A DNA stretch of 6,119 bases from Propionibacteriaceae bacterium (GTDB lineage: Bacteria > Actinomycetota > Actinomycetes > Propionibacteriales > Propionibacteriaceae). The stretch spans positions 1 to 6,119 of the forward strand of contig JAJTCL010000176.1 of assembly GCA_021323255.1 (NCBI GenBank), in the 5' to 3' direction. Numbering within the stretch: the stretch's first letter is position 1; each line of letters begins with the position of its first letter. This document shows, one piece after another, positions 1 through 5,849 of the stretch. The notes beneath the pieces are model-generated. The model searched no databases. It was not told where the DNA came from and saw only the letters and a program-made list of their open reading frames with translations. The position numbers were made by a program, and so were the translations under genes.

Positions 1-31
1 GCGGTCGGACTCCGCTTTCGTGCGGTCGCGG

Positions 32-57
32 GGAGGTCGGCACCGGTCGTGCCCTCC
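32..57. other. imperfect hairpin upstream of recO
   Basis: GGAG (32-35) and GGCAC (39-43) can pair with GTGCC (49-53) and CTCC (54-57) around a 5-nt loop, with a 3-nt bulge on the left side. It could be the end of an upstream transcription unit, but there is no T-run and the upstream gene is outside the window. The rest of 1-91 shows no recognisable gene. Confidence 0.25.
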
Positions 58-91
58 GCGCAGGCTTGGCCATGTCAGGGACAATATCGAG

Positions 92-832
92 GTGCCGACA
101 TACCGTGACGACGCAGTGGTTCTTCGCACGCACAAGCTCGGCGAAGCCGATCGGATCATCACTATGCTGAGCCGCCACCGCGGCAAGATTCGTGGGGTCG
201 CGAAGGGGGTACGGCGCACCACCTCGAAGTTCGGCGCTCGGCTCGAGCCGTTCTCCCACATCGACCTGCAGCTTGCGGTTGGGCACACCCTTGACGTGAT
301 CACCCAAGTCGAATCGTTGGATGCCTTCGGCGAACCACTGTCCGATGACTATCCCGCATATACGGCGGGCCAGGTGATGCTGGAAACTGCCGATCGCCTG
401 GTGGTCGAAGAATCCGAACCCGCGCTCCAGCAGTACCTACTACTTGTGGCCGCCTTGCGAGCGCTCACCCTGGGCACCTCCGACGGACATCGCTCACCGA
501 CGTTGATCTTGGACTCCTACCTGCTGCGGGCCTTGGCGCTCGCGGGCTACGCACCCTCCTTTTCCGACTGTGCACGCTGCGGCATCGTGGGGCCTCACCG
601 AGCCTTCTCCCCTGCTCTGGGCGGCGTCGTGTGCGAGCGATGCCGTCCGGCTGGAGCTGCGCGGCCCGCCCCCGAAACCCTGGCCTTGCTCGGTGCGCTG
701 CTGGAGGGCCGATGGGGTGATACGCGCCAGGTGCTCGATCGGGTAGCGCGGGAGGCCAGCGGGATGACCGCTGCATTCGTGGCGTGGCATCTGGACCGCA
801 GCCTCAGATCCATGGCTCATGTCGAGCGTTGA
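92..832 (+). CDS. recO: DNA repair protein RecO
   Basis: RecO is the recombination mediator of the RecFOR pathway: it binds single-stranded DNA and, with RecR, helps load RecA on gapped DNA in the cytoplasm. The product of 246 residues has the usual family length. Its start, PTYRDDAVVLRTHKLGEADR, is the typical N-terminal OB-fold opening, followed by KGVRRTTSKFGARLEPF. Four cysteines in two CxxC pairs (about residues 160/163 and 181/184, CARC and CERC) form the zinc-binding motif seen in many RecO proteins. I choose the GTG at 92 because family homology begins right there; the open frame reaches further upstream (an ATG at 20) but encodes an Arg-rich stretch unlike RecO. An AGGG lies about 11 nt before the GTG, a rather long spacing. 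The stop overlaps the next gene by 14 nt. In many actinobacteria recO is followed by uppS; here it is followed by a peptidase gene. Confidence 0.93.
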   Translation: MPTYRDDAVVLRTHKLGEADRIITMLSRHRGKIRGVAKGVRRTTSKFGARLEPFSHIDLQLAVGHTLDVITQVESLDAFGEPLSDDYPAYTAGQVMLETADRLVVEESEPALQQYLLLVAALRALTLGTSDGHRSPTLILDSYLLRALALAGYAPSFSDCARCGIVGPHRAFSPALGGVVCERCRPAGAARPAPETLALLGALLEGRWGDTRQVLDRVAREASGMTAAFVAWHLDRSLRSMAHVER

Positions 833-2390
833 CCCGACGTGGCCGCCGCCTCGTCAGCCAGCGTCGTCGGTGGCCGCGTCGCAGCCGCCTGCGGTGTATC
901 GACCACATCGGGCCGCGTACGTTCTGGCTGTGATCATGCCGGTGATCTTGCTTGCGGCACTGGCTGTTCCGATCGGCGTGGCGTGGACCATCGCGCGGTT
1001 GCGGCAGGCTCCCAGCAGCGTGACGACGCCACCCGCGCTGAATCCCAACGCAACTGACGGAGAACCTGGTCTCGGCGATCCCTACTACCCACAAGCCGGC
1101 AACAGTGGCTATGACGTAACCAAATATCAGATCATGATCAACTGGAATCCGGCGACTCAGGTGATCACCGGCACGACGACGATCAGCGCGCGGGCCACCC
1201 AGCAGCTCAACTCCTTCTACTTCGACCTCGCTCTGCATACCGACAAGGTCAGCGTCAATGATGTGCCCGCAGAATCGGTTGCGAGAGGTTTCTCCGACGT
1301 TTACGTCAAGCCAGCGCAAGCGGTTCCCATCGGCAGCTCGTTCCAGGTCGTGATCAGCTACTCCGGCAAACCGGGCGAGATTCGGCAGGGCGACGTGCAA
1401 CCGTGGTGGTCCACCAACGGCGAGTGGACGGTGGCCGGTGAGCCCGAGAGCGCCGCGTGGTGGTATCCCTCCAACGATCACCCGTCGGATCCAGCGTTGA
1501 TGGAGGTTTCTGTGCGGGTGCCCGCCGGCATGGAGGCGATCAGCGTCGGCCGCCTCGAGTCCGCTGACACAGGGAACGAAAAGGACTTCAACACCTGGCA
1601 TTGGGTCGCCAGGCAACCCATGGCGACATATGTGAACTTCGTCTCCATTGGTCAGTACGAGCTTCGGCAAGGCAGTGATCGTGGCCGCCCGTACGTCTAT
1701 GCGGTGTCCGAGCAGCTGTCCGCAGAAGACCGAAAGAAGGCCTTTGCTGCGTTGATGAGCTCAGGGAAGCGGATCCAGACGCTGGAGTCGATGTTCGGCC
1801 CCTACCCGTTTACCGAGCTCGGTGGCATCGTCCCGGTGCACCGGCTGTGGTTCGGTGGGCTGGAGACTCAGACCCGACCGGTCTATGACGCTCGGTCGAT
1901 CTTGAATGCAGGCTTCGAACCGGGCCTGCTGGACCACGAGCTGGCCCACATGTGGTTCGGCGACAACGTGACCGTGCGGCAGTGGAACGACATCTTCATC
2001 AGCGAGGGGTACGCCTCATGGGCCCAGTGGGGAGCTAGAGAACGACGAGGCGGACGTAGGGCCAACGATTCCTTGAACGGCGCATATCAGCGACTTGCCA
2101 ACAACGATGACTTCTGGAAGATCACCATGATCGACCCCAGCAGAGCCCACCTCTTCGATGCGGTTTACGTACGCGGTCCCATGGCGCTGCAGGCACTCCG
2201 CAACGTGATCGGGGACGAGGCGTTCTTCAAGCTGGCCAGGGACTGGAGTCAATCTCCGTCGAGTCGCACCCTCGAGGAGTGGATGGCGGCTGCGCAGTCA
2301 TACACCACCGTCGATCTTGGCCCCTTCTTCCAGGCCTGGATCTACACTCCAGCGGCTCCGGCCCGCACGGCGGCTAACGGCTTCCGATGA
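819..2390 (+). CDS. membrane-anchored M1-family zinc metallopeptidase
   Basis: A 523-residue gluzincin of the M1 (aminopeptidase N-like) family. What is seen: a Pro/Ser-rich N-terminus (1-30), one hydrophobic segment at about 33-59 flanked by arginines, then an M1-type beta domain opening with GDPYYPQAGNSGYDV. The catalytic domain carries GGLE at 346-349 (the position of the GxMEN substrate-binding motif), HELAH at 373-377 and the third zinc ligand E396 exactly 18 residues later, in SEGYA. Y450 in VYVRGPMAL matches the transition-state tyrosine. All expected catalytic residues are therefore present. It lacks the long C-terminal helical domain of aminopeptidase N, as do many shorter bacterial M1 proteins. 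The hydrophobic segment suggests a membrane-tethered enzyme with the catalytic part outside the cytoplasm; substrate unknown. The ATG at 819 lies inside recO, with no clear Shine-Dalgarno, so translation probably depends on reinitiation after recO. A strong hairpin follows the stop. Confidence 0.88.
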   Translation: MSSVDPTWPPPRQPASSVAASQPPAVYRPHRAAYVLAVIMPVILLAALAVPIGVAWTIARLRQAPSSVTTPPALNPNATDGEPGLGDPYYPQAGNSGYDVTKYQIMINWNPATQVITGTTTISARATQQLNSFYFDLALHTDKVSVNDVPAESVARGFSDVYVKPAQAVPIGSSFQVVISYSGKPGEIRQGDVQPWWSTNGEWTVAGEPESAAWWYPSNDHPSDPALMEVSVRVPAGMEAISVGRLESADTGNEKDFNTWHWVARQPMATYVNFVSIGQYELRQGSDRGRPYVYAVSEQLSAEDRKKAFAALMSSGKRIQTLESMFGPYPFTELGGIVPVHRLWFGGLETQTRPVYDARSILNAGFEPGLLDHELAHMWFGDNVTVRQWNDIFISEGYASWAQWGARERRGGRRANDSLNGAYQRLANNDDFWKITMIDPSRAHLFDAVYVRGPMALQALRNVIGDEAFFKLARDWSQSPSSRTLEEWMAAAQSYTTVDLGPFFQAWIYTPAAPARTAANGFR

Positions 2391-2391
2391 C

Positions 2392-2427
2392 GAACCTTCC
2401 CGCCGCAAGATCACGGCGGGAAGGTTC
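2392..2427. terminator. bidirectional terminator between the M1 peptidase gene and leuA
   Basis: GAACCTTCCCGCCG (2392-2405) is the exact reverse complement of CGGCGGGAAGGTTC (2414-2427), giving a perfect 14-bp stem with an 8-nt loop. It starts 2 nt after the peptidase stop codon and lies 27 nt beyond the leuA stop on the other strand. There is only a short T-rich tail (TTCATT) on the plus side, as is common in high-GC actinobacteria. Its position between convergent genes makes a shared terminator the best reading. Confidence 0.85.
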
Positions 2428-2454
2428 ATTGATGGGAGTTGTGGGGAGTGATCC

Positions 2455-4266
2455 TCAGCTGACTCGGTTGATAGCCGAGATAACAGCCTTGAGCGAGGCA
2501 TTGACGATGTTTGCGTCCATTCCCACTCCCCACACGACTACGCTGTCCTCGCCCTGACCGACCTCGCACTCCACGTACGCCGCAGCGCGCGCGTCGCCGC
2601 CTGCGGACAGGGCGTGCTCGGTGTAATCGAGCACACGTACCTGGTGGCCGAACGTGGAAACTGCATCGACAAAAGCTGATACCGGGCCGTTGCCCTCACC
2701 AGCGATCGTCTGGATCGAGCCGCTGGACACGACGTGCGCGGTGAGCGAGGTCTGGCCGTCTTCAGCCGATGCTGTAGAGACGCTCACCAGGCGCAACGGG
2801 CTGTCAGGCTCGAGGTACTCGAACTGGAAGATCTCCCAGAGCCGGCTCGCGCTCACTTCACCGCCACCGGCGTCGGTGTGTGCCTGTACCGCCTTCGAGA
2901 ACTCAATCTGCAGCCGACGCGGGAGGTCCAGATTGTGCTCGGACTTCATGATGTAGGCGACCCCGCCCTTGCCGGACTGCGAGTTCACCCGGATAACCGC
3001 CTCGTACGTGCGGCCGACATCGAACGGATCGATCGGCAGGTAAGGAGCCTGCCAAGCGATCTCCCGGACGCTGATGCCCTGCGCCTGCGCCCTTTTCTCC
3101 AGGTCCTCCAGACCTTTCTTGATCGCGTCTTGGTGGCTGCCTGAAAATGCGGTGTAGACCAGGTCGCCCGCGTAAGGGTGGCGCGGGTGGACCGGCAGAT
3201 TGGTGCAGTACTCCACGGTGCGACGGATCTCGTCAATTCGGGAGAAGTCGATCTTGGGATCAATTCCTTGTGAGAACAGGTTCATGCCCAGAGTGACCAG
3301 GTCCACATTGCCGGTGCGCTCGCCATGGCCGAACAGGCAGCCCTCGACCCGGTCGGCGCCGGCCATCATCGCCAGCTCAGTCGCCGCGGTGGCTGTACCA
3401 CGGTCGTTGTGCGGGTGTAGCGAGATTGCCACATGCTCCCGATTACGCACGTGCCGGCTGAACCATTCGATCTGATCGGCGTAGACGTTCGGTGTCGCCA
3501 TCTCAACGGTCGCCGGCAGGTTCAGGATGATCTCGCGGCCGGCTGATGGTTGCCAAACATCCATCACCGCATTGCAGACCTCGACAGCAAACTCCATCTC
3601 GGTACCGGTAAAGATCTCCGGCGAATACTCATATCCGAACTCGACGTCACCCAGATGCTGTTCGGCGTACTTCATCACCAGCTCAGTGCCGCGCGTCGCC
3701 AAAGCAATGCATTCGGCCTTGTCGACGTGGAAGACGACGCGGCGGAACAGCGGCGCCGTGGCGTTGTACATATGGATCGTTGCCGTCTTGGCGCCCACGA
3801 TGGACTCGGCTGTGCGTTCGATGAGGTCTTCACGTGCCTGGGTCAACACCGAGACGACTACATCGTCGGGGATTTTGTCCTGTTCGATGAGTTGCCTGAC
3901 GAAATCGAAGTCGGTCTGGCTCGCGGAGGGAAACCCGACCTCGATCTCCTTGTAGCCCATCTCCACCAGAAGGTCGAACATCTTGTGCTTGCGGGCAGGC
4001 GTCATCGGATCGATCAGTGCCTGGTTCCCGTCACGAAGATCGGTCGACAGCCACCGCGGCGCCTTCGTGATCACACTCGAAGGCCAGGTCCGGTCCGGAA
4101 GATCGATCGGAGTGAACGGCCGATACCGGTGGAACGGCATCGGGCTGGGCTGCTGAACCGGGACCTTCTGGGTCCTGGTACCAAATGAGGTTGCCGCGCC
4201 GTTGTGCCCTTCAGCGGACGGTTGATGTGAGCTCGTCGCAGTGCTCGACGTAGTGGTGTCTGACAT
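2455..4266 (-). CDS. leuA: 2-isopropylmalate synthase
   Basis: LeuA condenses acetyl-CoA with 2-oxoisovalerate to 2-isopropylmalate, the first committed and normally leucine-inhibited step of leucine synthesis. The 603-residue product is of the type-2 LeuA class found in actinobacteria. After a Ser/Thr/Gln-rich tail (1-45) comes the TIM-barrel domain with STDLRDGNQAL (R78 and D79 at the active site), SPEIFTGTE (E217), HPHNDRGT (metal ligands H284 and H286) and GHGERTGN (N320). The C-terminal regulatory domain, about 480-603, has GEGNGPVSAFVDA (523-535), so leucine feedback inhibition is expected. The catalytic set corresponds closely to that of the characterised Mycobacterium tuberculosis enzyme. 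The ATG at 4266 is chosen because GCGAGGA (4276-4270) sits just upstream as a ribosome binding site. The gene appears monocistronic: a terminator follows, and a leader with a leucine-rich peptide and competing RNA structures precedes it (separate entries), pointing to leucine-responsive control. Confidence 0.97.
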   Translation of the reverse strand: MSDTTTSSTATSSHQPSAEGHNGAATSFGTRTQKVPVQQPSPMPFHRYRPFTPIDLPDRTWPSSVITKAPRWLSTDLRDGNQALIDPMTPARKHKMFDLLVEMGYKEIEVGFPSASQTDFDFVRQLIEQDKIPDDVVVSVLTQAREDLIERTAESIVGAKTATIHMYNATAPLFRRVVFHVDKAECIALATRGTELVMKYAEQHLGDVEFGYEYSPEIFTGTEMEFAVEVCNAVMDVWQPSAGREIILNLPATVEMATPNVYADQIEWFSRHVRNREHVAISLHPHNDRGTATAATELAMMAGADRVEGCLFGHGERTGNVDLVTLGMNLFSQGIDPKIDFSRIDEIRRTVEYCTNLPVHPRHPYAGDLVYTAFSGSHQDAIKKGLEDLEKRAQAQGISVREIAWQAPYLPIDPFDVGRTYEAVIRVNSQSGKGGVAYIMKSEHNLDLPRRLQIEFSKAVQAHTDAGGGEVSASRLWEIFQFEYLEPDSPLRLVSVSTASAEDGQTSLTAHVVSSGSIQTIAGEGNGPVSAFVDAVSTFGHQVRVLDYTEHALSAGGDARAAAYVECEVGQGEDSVVVWGVGMDANIVNASLKAVISAINRVS

Positions 4267-4269
4267 GGT

Positions 4270-4324
4270 TCCTCGCTGTGAGATATGGAGCGGACCGGAA
4301 GCACGTCAAACTCCGCAGCGAGGA
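4270..4324 (-). promoter_or_regulatory. leuA ribosome binding site and its complementary masking arm
   Basis: On the leuA strand the Shine-Dalgarno region reads CAGCGAGGA (4278-4270), ending 3 nt before the ATG. It is the exact complement of TCCTCGCTG (4324-4316), giving 9 contiguous base pairs over a 37-nt loop. Most of this same upstream segment forms the 3' arm of the leader hairpin (4323-4313), so the two pairings exclude each other. CAGCGAGG also occurs identically in the 5' arm (4350-4343), which is why one arm can pair with either. The complementarity is seen directly; the masking of leuA translation is inferred. Confidence 0.6.
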
Positions 4325-4353
4325 TGCCGGCCCCCTAGTGGGCCTCGCTGCGG
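4292..4353 (-). ncRNA. leuA leader hairpin / H-type pseudoknot (LEU-element-like)
   Basis: On the leuA strand CCGCAGCGAGG (4353-4343) pairs perfectly with CCTCGCTGCGG (4323-4313), an 11-bp stem with a 19-nt loop. Loop bases GGGCCGG (4333-4327) can pair with CCGGTCC (4298-4292), 7 bp with one G-U, which would make an H-type pseudoknot. The stop codon of the leader peptide lies in the loop (4337-4335), and the 5' stem arm is the last part of the leader peptide coding sequence. No run of T follows the stem beyond a TTT, so transcription termination is less likely than control of translation. Comparative work on Actinobacteria has, to my memory, described a conserved pseudoknot upstream of leuA; I could not check that this one matches its consensus. 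Confidence 0.65.
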
Positions 4354-4397
4354 CAGCCGAGGAGGAGCAGCGCAAGATCGCGCCGGGTGCTTGCCAC
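4335..4397 (-). CDS. leuA leader peptide with four consecutive leucines
   Basis: A 20-codon ORF starting at GTG 4397 and ending at TAG 4337-4335, 68 nt before the leuA ATG. It contains RRDLALLLLGC: five Leu codons, one CTT (4376-4374), then CTG, CTC, CTC, CTC in a row (4370-4359). Five of twenty residues are leucine, right upstream of the leucine synthesis gene, the hallmark of an attenuation leader peptide. The GTG is preceded by AGGG (4408-4405) with a 7-nt gap, and an in-frame TAG at 4409-4407 limits the start to this codon. The peptide itself probably has no function; ribosome movement over the Leu codons would report the supply of charged leucyl-tRNA. Its last codons overlap the 5' arm of the leader hairpin. 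Confidence 0.8.
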   Translation of the reverse strand: MASTRRDLALLLLGCRSEAH

Positions 4398-4417
4398 GTC
4401 GTCACCCTAACACCCGG
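4383..4417 (-). promoter_or_regulatory. 7-bp stem enclosing the leader peptide start
   Basis: CCGGGTG (4417-4411) is the exact complement of CACCCGG (4389-4383), leaving a 21-nt loop that holds the AGGG ribosome binding site and GTG start of the leader peptide. If transcription starts near 4415 as the -10 suggests, only about 5 bp would be in the RNA. It may tune leader translation or be coincidental. Confidence 0.35.
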
Positions 4418-4421
4418 GATC

Positions 4422-4427
4422 ACGCTA
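4422..4427 (-). promoter_or_regulatory. candidate -10 box of the leuA promoter
   Basis: TAGCGT (4427-4422 on the leuA strand) fits the actinobacterial TANNNT -10 pattern and would start the RNA near 4415, about 18 nt before the leader peptide GTG. The -35 region at the right distance (about 4450-4445, ATTTTC) is poor, so the call rests on the -10 and its position only. Confidence 0.35.
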
Positions 4428-4489
4428 GGACCAAACCTTGTCTCGAAAATCCCGTGGCCGACACCGGCTGAATGCGGCACCCTGGTTTG

Positions 4490-5488
4490 ATGCCGTTCGT
4501 ACGCGTCAAGCCTGATGACATGAGCCAGGTCACCGCGGTCGCCTCCATCGAGGAGGCGGCGCGTCAGGTCGATGACCCCGATGCGTTTCCACCCATCGCT
4601 GAAATGATGGCCGCGCAAATGCGTTACGGCTGGGACCTGGATGCCCCAGAGCACTATCTCTACATACCTGAAGACGCTCTAGAGCCAGTCGGGTCGCTGG
4701 TGCTGGATCTGCCGACGCGCGACAACCTGCATCTGGTGTGGGTCGGTATCGTCGTCCATCCCGATCATCGCCGCCACGGCCATGGTTCAGTGATCATGAA
4801 GGAGGCGTTTCGACTGGCCCGAGAGGCCGGCCGCAACACGATCTGGATCGGAACGGCTGAAGATGATCAAGGCGCGCGTCGGTTTGTGGAAAGATTCGGC
4901 TTCGACTACGCCAGCCACGATGCTCGCAGGCGCCAAGTGTTGACCGAGGTTGATCAGATCGAGATCCAGCGACTCTGGGCCATGGCTGAGGCGGCGGCGT
5001 CCGACTACTGTCTCGAGCGGTTGCAGCCACCCATCCCTGACCAGGTCCTGAGCGAACTGGTCGAGGTAACTGCGGCTATCAACGATGCGCCGATGGGCGA
5101 TCTGACCTTCGAGGACGAAAAGTTTGATCTGCAGCGGCTTCGCGACCGTGAAACGGCGGCGCGCGGTCGTGGGGATCGCGTGTACCGAGTCATCGCGAGG
5201 CATCGCTACACCGACGAGGTCGGCGGGCACACCGTGGTGCTCACCCATCCATTGCAGCCACACGTCGGCGGTCAGGGCGACACCGCCGTTTCCCGCCATC
5301 ACCGCGGCCACCGGCTCGGTCTATTGCTCAAGATCGACATGATGCGCTGGCTGGCCGAGGTGGAACCGCAACTAGAGATCATCGAGACCTGGAACAACGT
5401 TGACAACAGCTTCATGATCAATGTCAATGAGGCGCTGGGCTACCGACTGTCCAGGATCTTCAACATGTACGAGCTGCGGCTCGACTAG
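4490..5488 (+). CDS. tandem GNAT-family N-acetyltransferase
   Basis: A 332-residue protein with two GNAT-like halves, a layout common in actinobacteria (mycothiol synthase is one example). The N-terminal half (about 1-150) has the beta4-alpha3 acetyl-CoA motif VGIVVHPDHRRHGHGS (85-100), with R94-x-x-G97-x-G99, followed by GARRFVERFGFDYAS. The C-terminal half (about 190-332) has DTAVSRHHRGHRLGLLLK (264-281), a second RGxxLG acetyl-CoA loop, and a typical end, WNNVDNSFMINVNEALGYRL. Both loops look competent. It presumably transfers an acetyl group from acetyl-CoA to an amine of unknown identity in the cytoplasm. I prefer the ATG at 4490 because MPFVRVKPDDM resembles GNAT N-termini; the ATG at 4472 would add six residues. 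Neither has a visible Shine-Dalgarno, so leaderless or weak initiation is possible. It is divergent from leuA, sharing the 4428-4489 upstream region. I cannot assign it to mycothiol synthase. Confidence 0.85.
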   Translation: MPFVRVKPDDMSQVTAVASIEEAARQVDDPDAFPPIAEMMAAQMRYGWDLDAPEHYLYIPEDALEPVGSLVLDLPTRDNLHLVWVGIVVHPDHRRHGHGSVIMKEAFRLAREAGRNTIWIGTAEDDQGARRFVERFGFDYASHDARRRQVLTEVDQIEIQRLWAMAEAAASDYCLERLQPPIPDQVLSELVEVTAAINDAPMGDLTFEDEKFDLQRLRDRETAARGRGDRVYRVIARHRYTDEVGGHTVVLTHPLQPHVGGQGDTAVSRHHRGHRLGLLLKIDMMRWLAEVEPQLEIIETWNNVDNSFMINVNEALGYRLSRIFNMYELRLD

Positions 5489-5849
5489 CCGCGAGCATCA
5501 GTAAATCGCGCGCCGCCGCACCGAGGAGGAGCGAGCGGGGGCGTTCTTTCCTCGTTTGATTGCTCGCTACCGCTCGCAGTGGATCGCGCCGGGAACCCGC
5601 CTACTTTGTCGTCGCTCGCCGACGAAAAGCGTGTCAGCTCACTCCTCCGCAGCACGGCGGCGCGCGATCCCGTGCGAGCGCCGACGACGGCGGGGATGCG
5701 CGATGTTCGCGCCGCCGATCTGAGGAGAAAATGGCGGAACAACGCTTTCCCTTTCCGTCAGTTCCGACGAAGACGGCGGCAACCCAGCGAACATCGCAGC
5801 GAGCGGAGCGAGCAATCCCCATAGAGCGCGATTGCGCGAGCGGCTCGAA
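5489..5849. repeat. inverted-repeat-rich gap without a convincing gene
   Basis: About 360 bp between the acetyltransferase and the serine hydrolase. Open frames here are Arg/Ser-rich and resemble no protein family I know. The octamer GCGAGCGG occurs at 5531-5538 and 5799-5806 and again just inside the hydrolase end of the gap (5836-5843), with its complement CCGCTCGC at 5570-5577. Larger inverted pairs are GATTGCTCGCTACCGCTCGC (5558-5577) against 5799-5817 with one extra base; CGGCGGCGCG (5655-5664) against 5708-5717; and GCGATGTTCGC (5700-5710) against 5787-5797. The latter is an exact 11-bp match. TCGTCG (5609-5614) and CGACGA (5620-5625) form a small hairpin. This could be a non-coding repeat element (REP- or MITE-like), the remains of one, or a structured untranslated region. 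No transposase, tRNA or rRNA is visible. Confidence 0.5.

Noticed and set aside
1..73. Minus-strand frame starting ATG at 73 and running off the left edge
   Set aside because: Only 24 codons, no ribosome binding site and an Arg/Pro-rich sequence; no support for a divergent gene.
20..91. Upstream extension of recO to ATG 20
   Set aside because: The 24 extra residues are Arg/Pro-rich and unlike the RecO N-terminus, which begins at the GTG at 92.
804..1670. 288-codon open frame on the minus strand inside the M1 peptidase gene
   Set aside because: It lies antisense to a gene with intact catalytic motifs, is rich in Arg/His/Gly as expected from reading high-GC DNA in reverse, and matches no family I know.
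3550..4188. 212-codon plus-strand open frame within leuA
   Set aside because: Shadow of leuA on the other strand; leuA has all catalytic motifs in frame.
4313..4353. Reading the leuA leader hairpin as a classical transcription terminator
   Set aside because: The stem is strong, but only TTT follows and the leader stop codon sits in its loop, unlike trp-type attenuators; complementarity to the leuA ribosome binding site favours translational control. Termination is not excluded.
4346..4372. CGCTGC (4372-4367) pairing with GCAGCG (4351-4346) as an antiterminator
   Set aside because: Only 6 bp and GC-rich by composition; it would compete with the 11-bp stem but is much weaker.
5476..5492. GCGGCT / AGCCGC hairpin over the acetyltransferase stop codon
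   Set aside because: Only 6 bp, overlaps translated sequence and lacks a T-run; too weak to call a terminator.
5489..5849. CRISPR array or tRNA in the repeat-rich gap
   Set aside because: Repeats are short, inverted and unevenly spaced, with no direct-repeat/spacer pattern, and no cloverleaf could be drawn.
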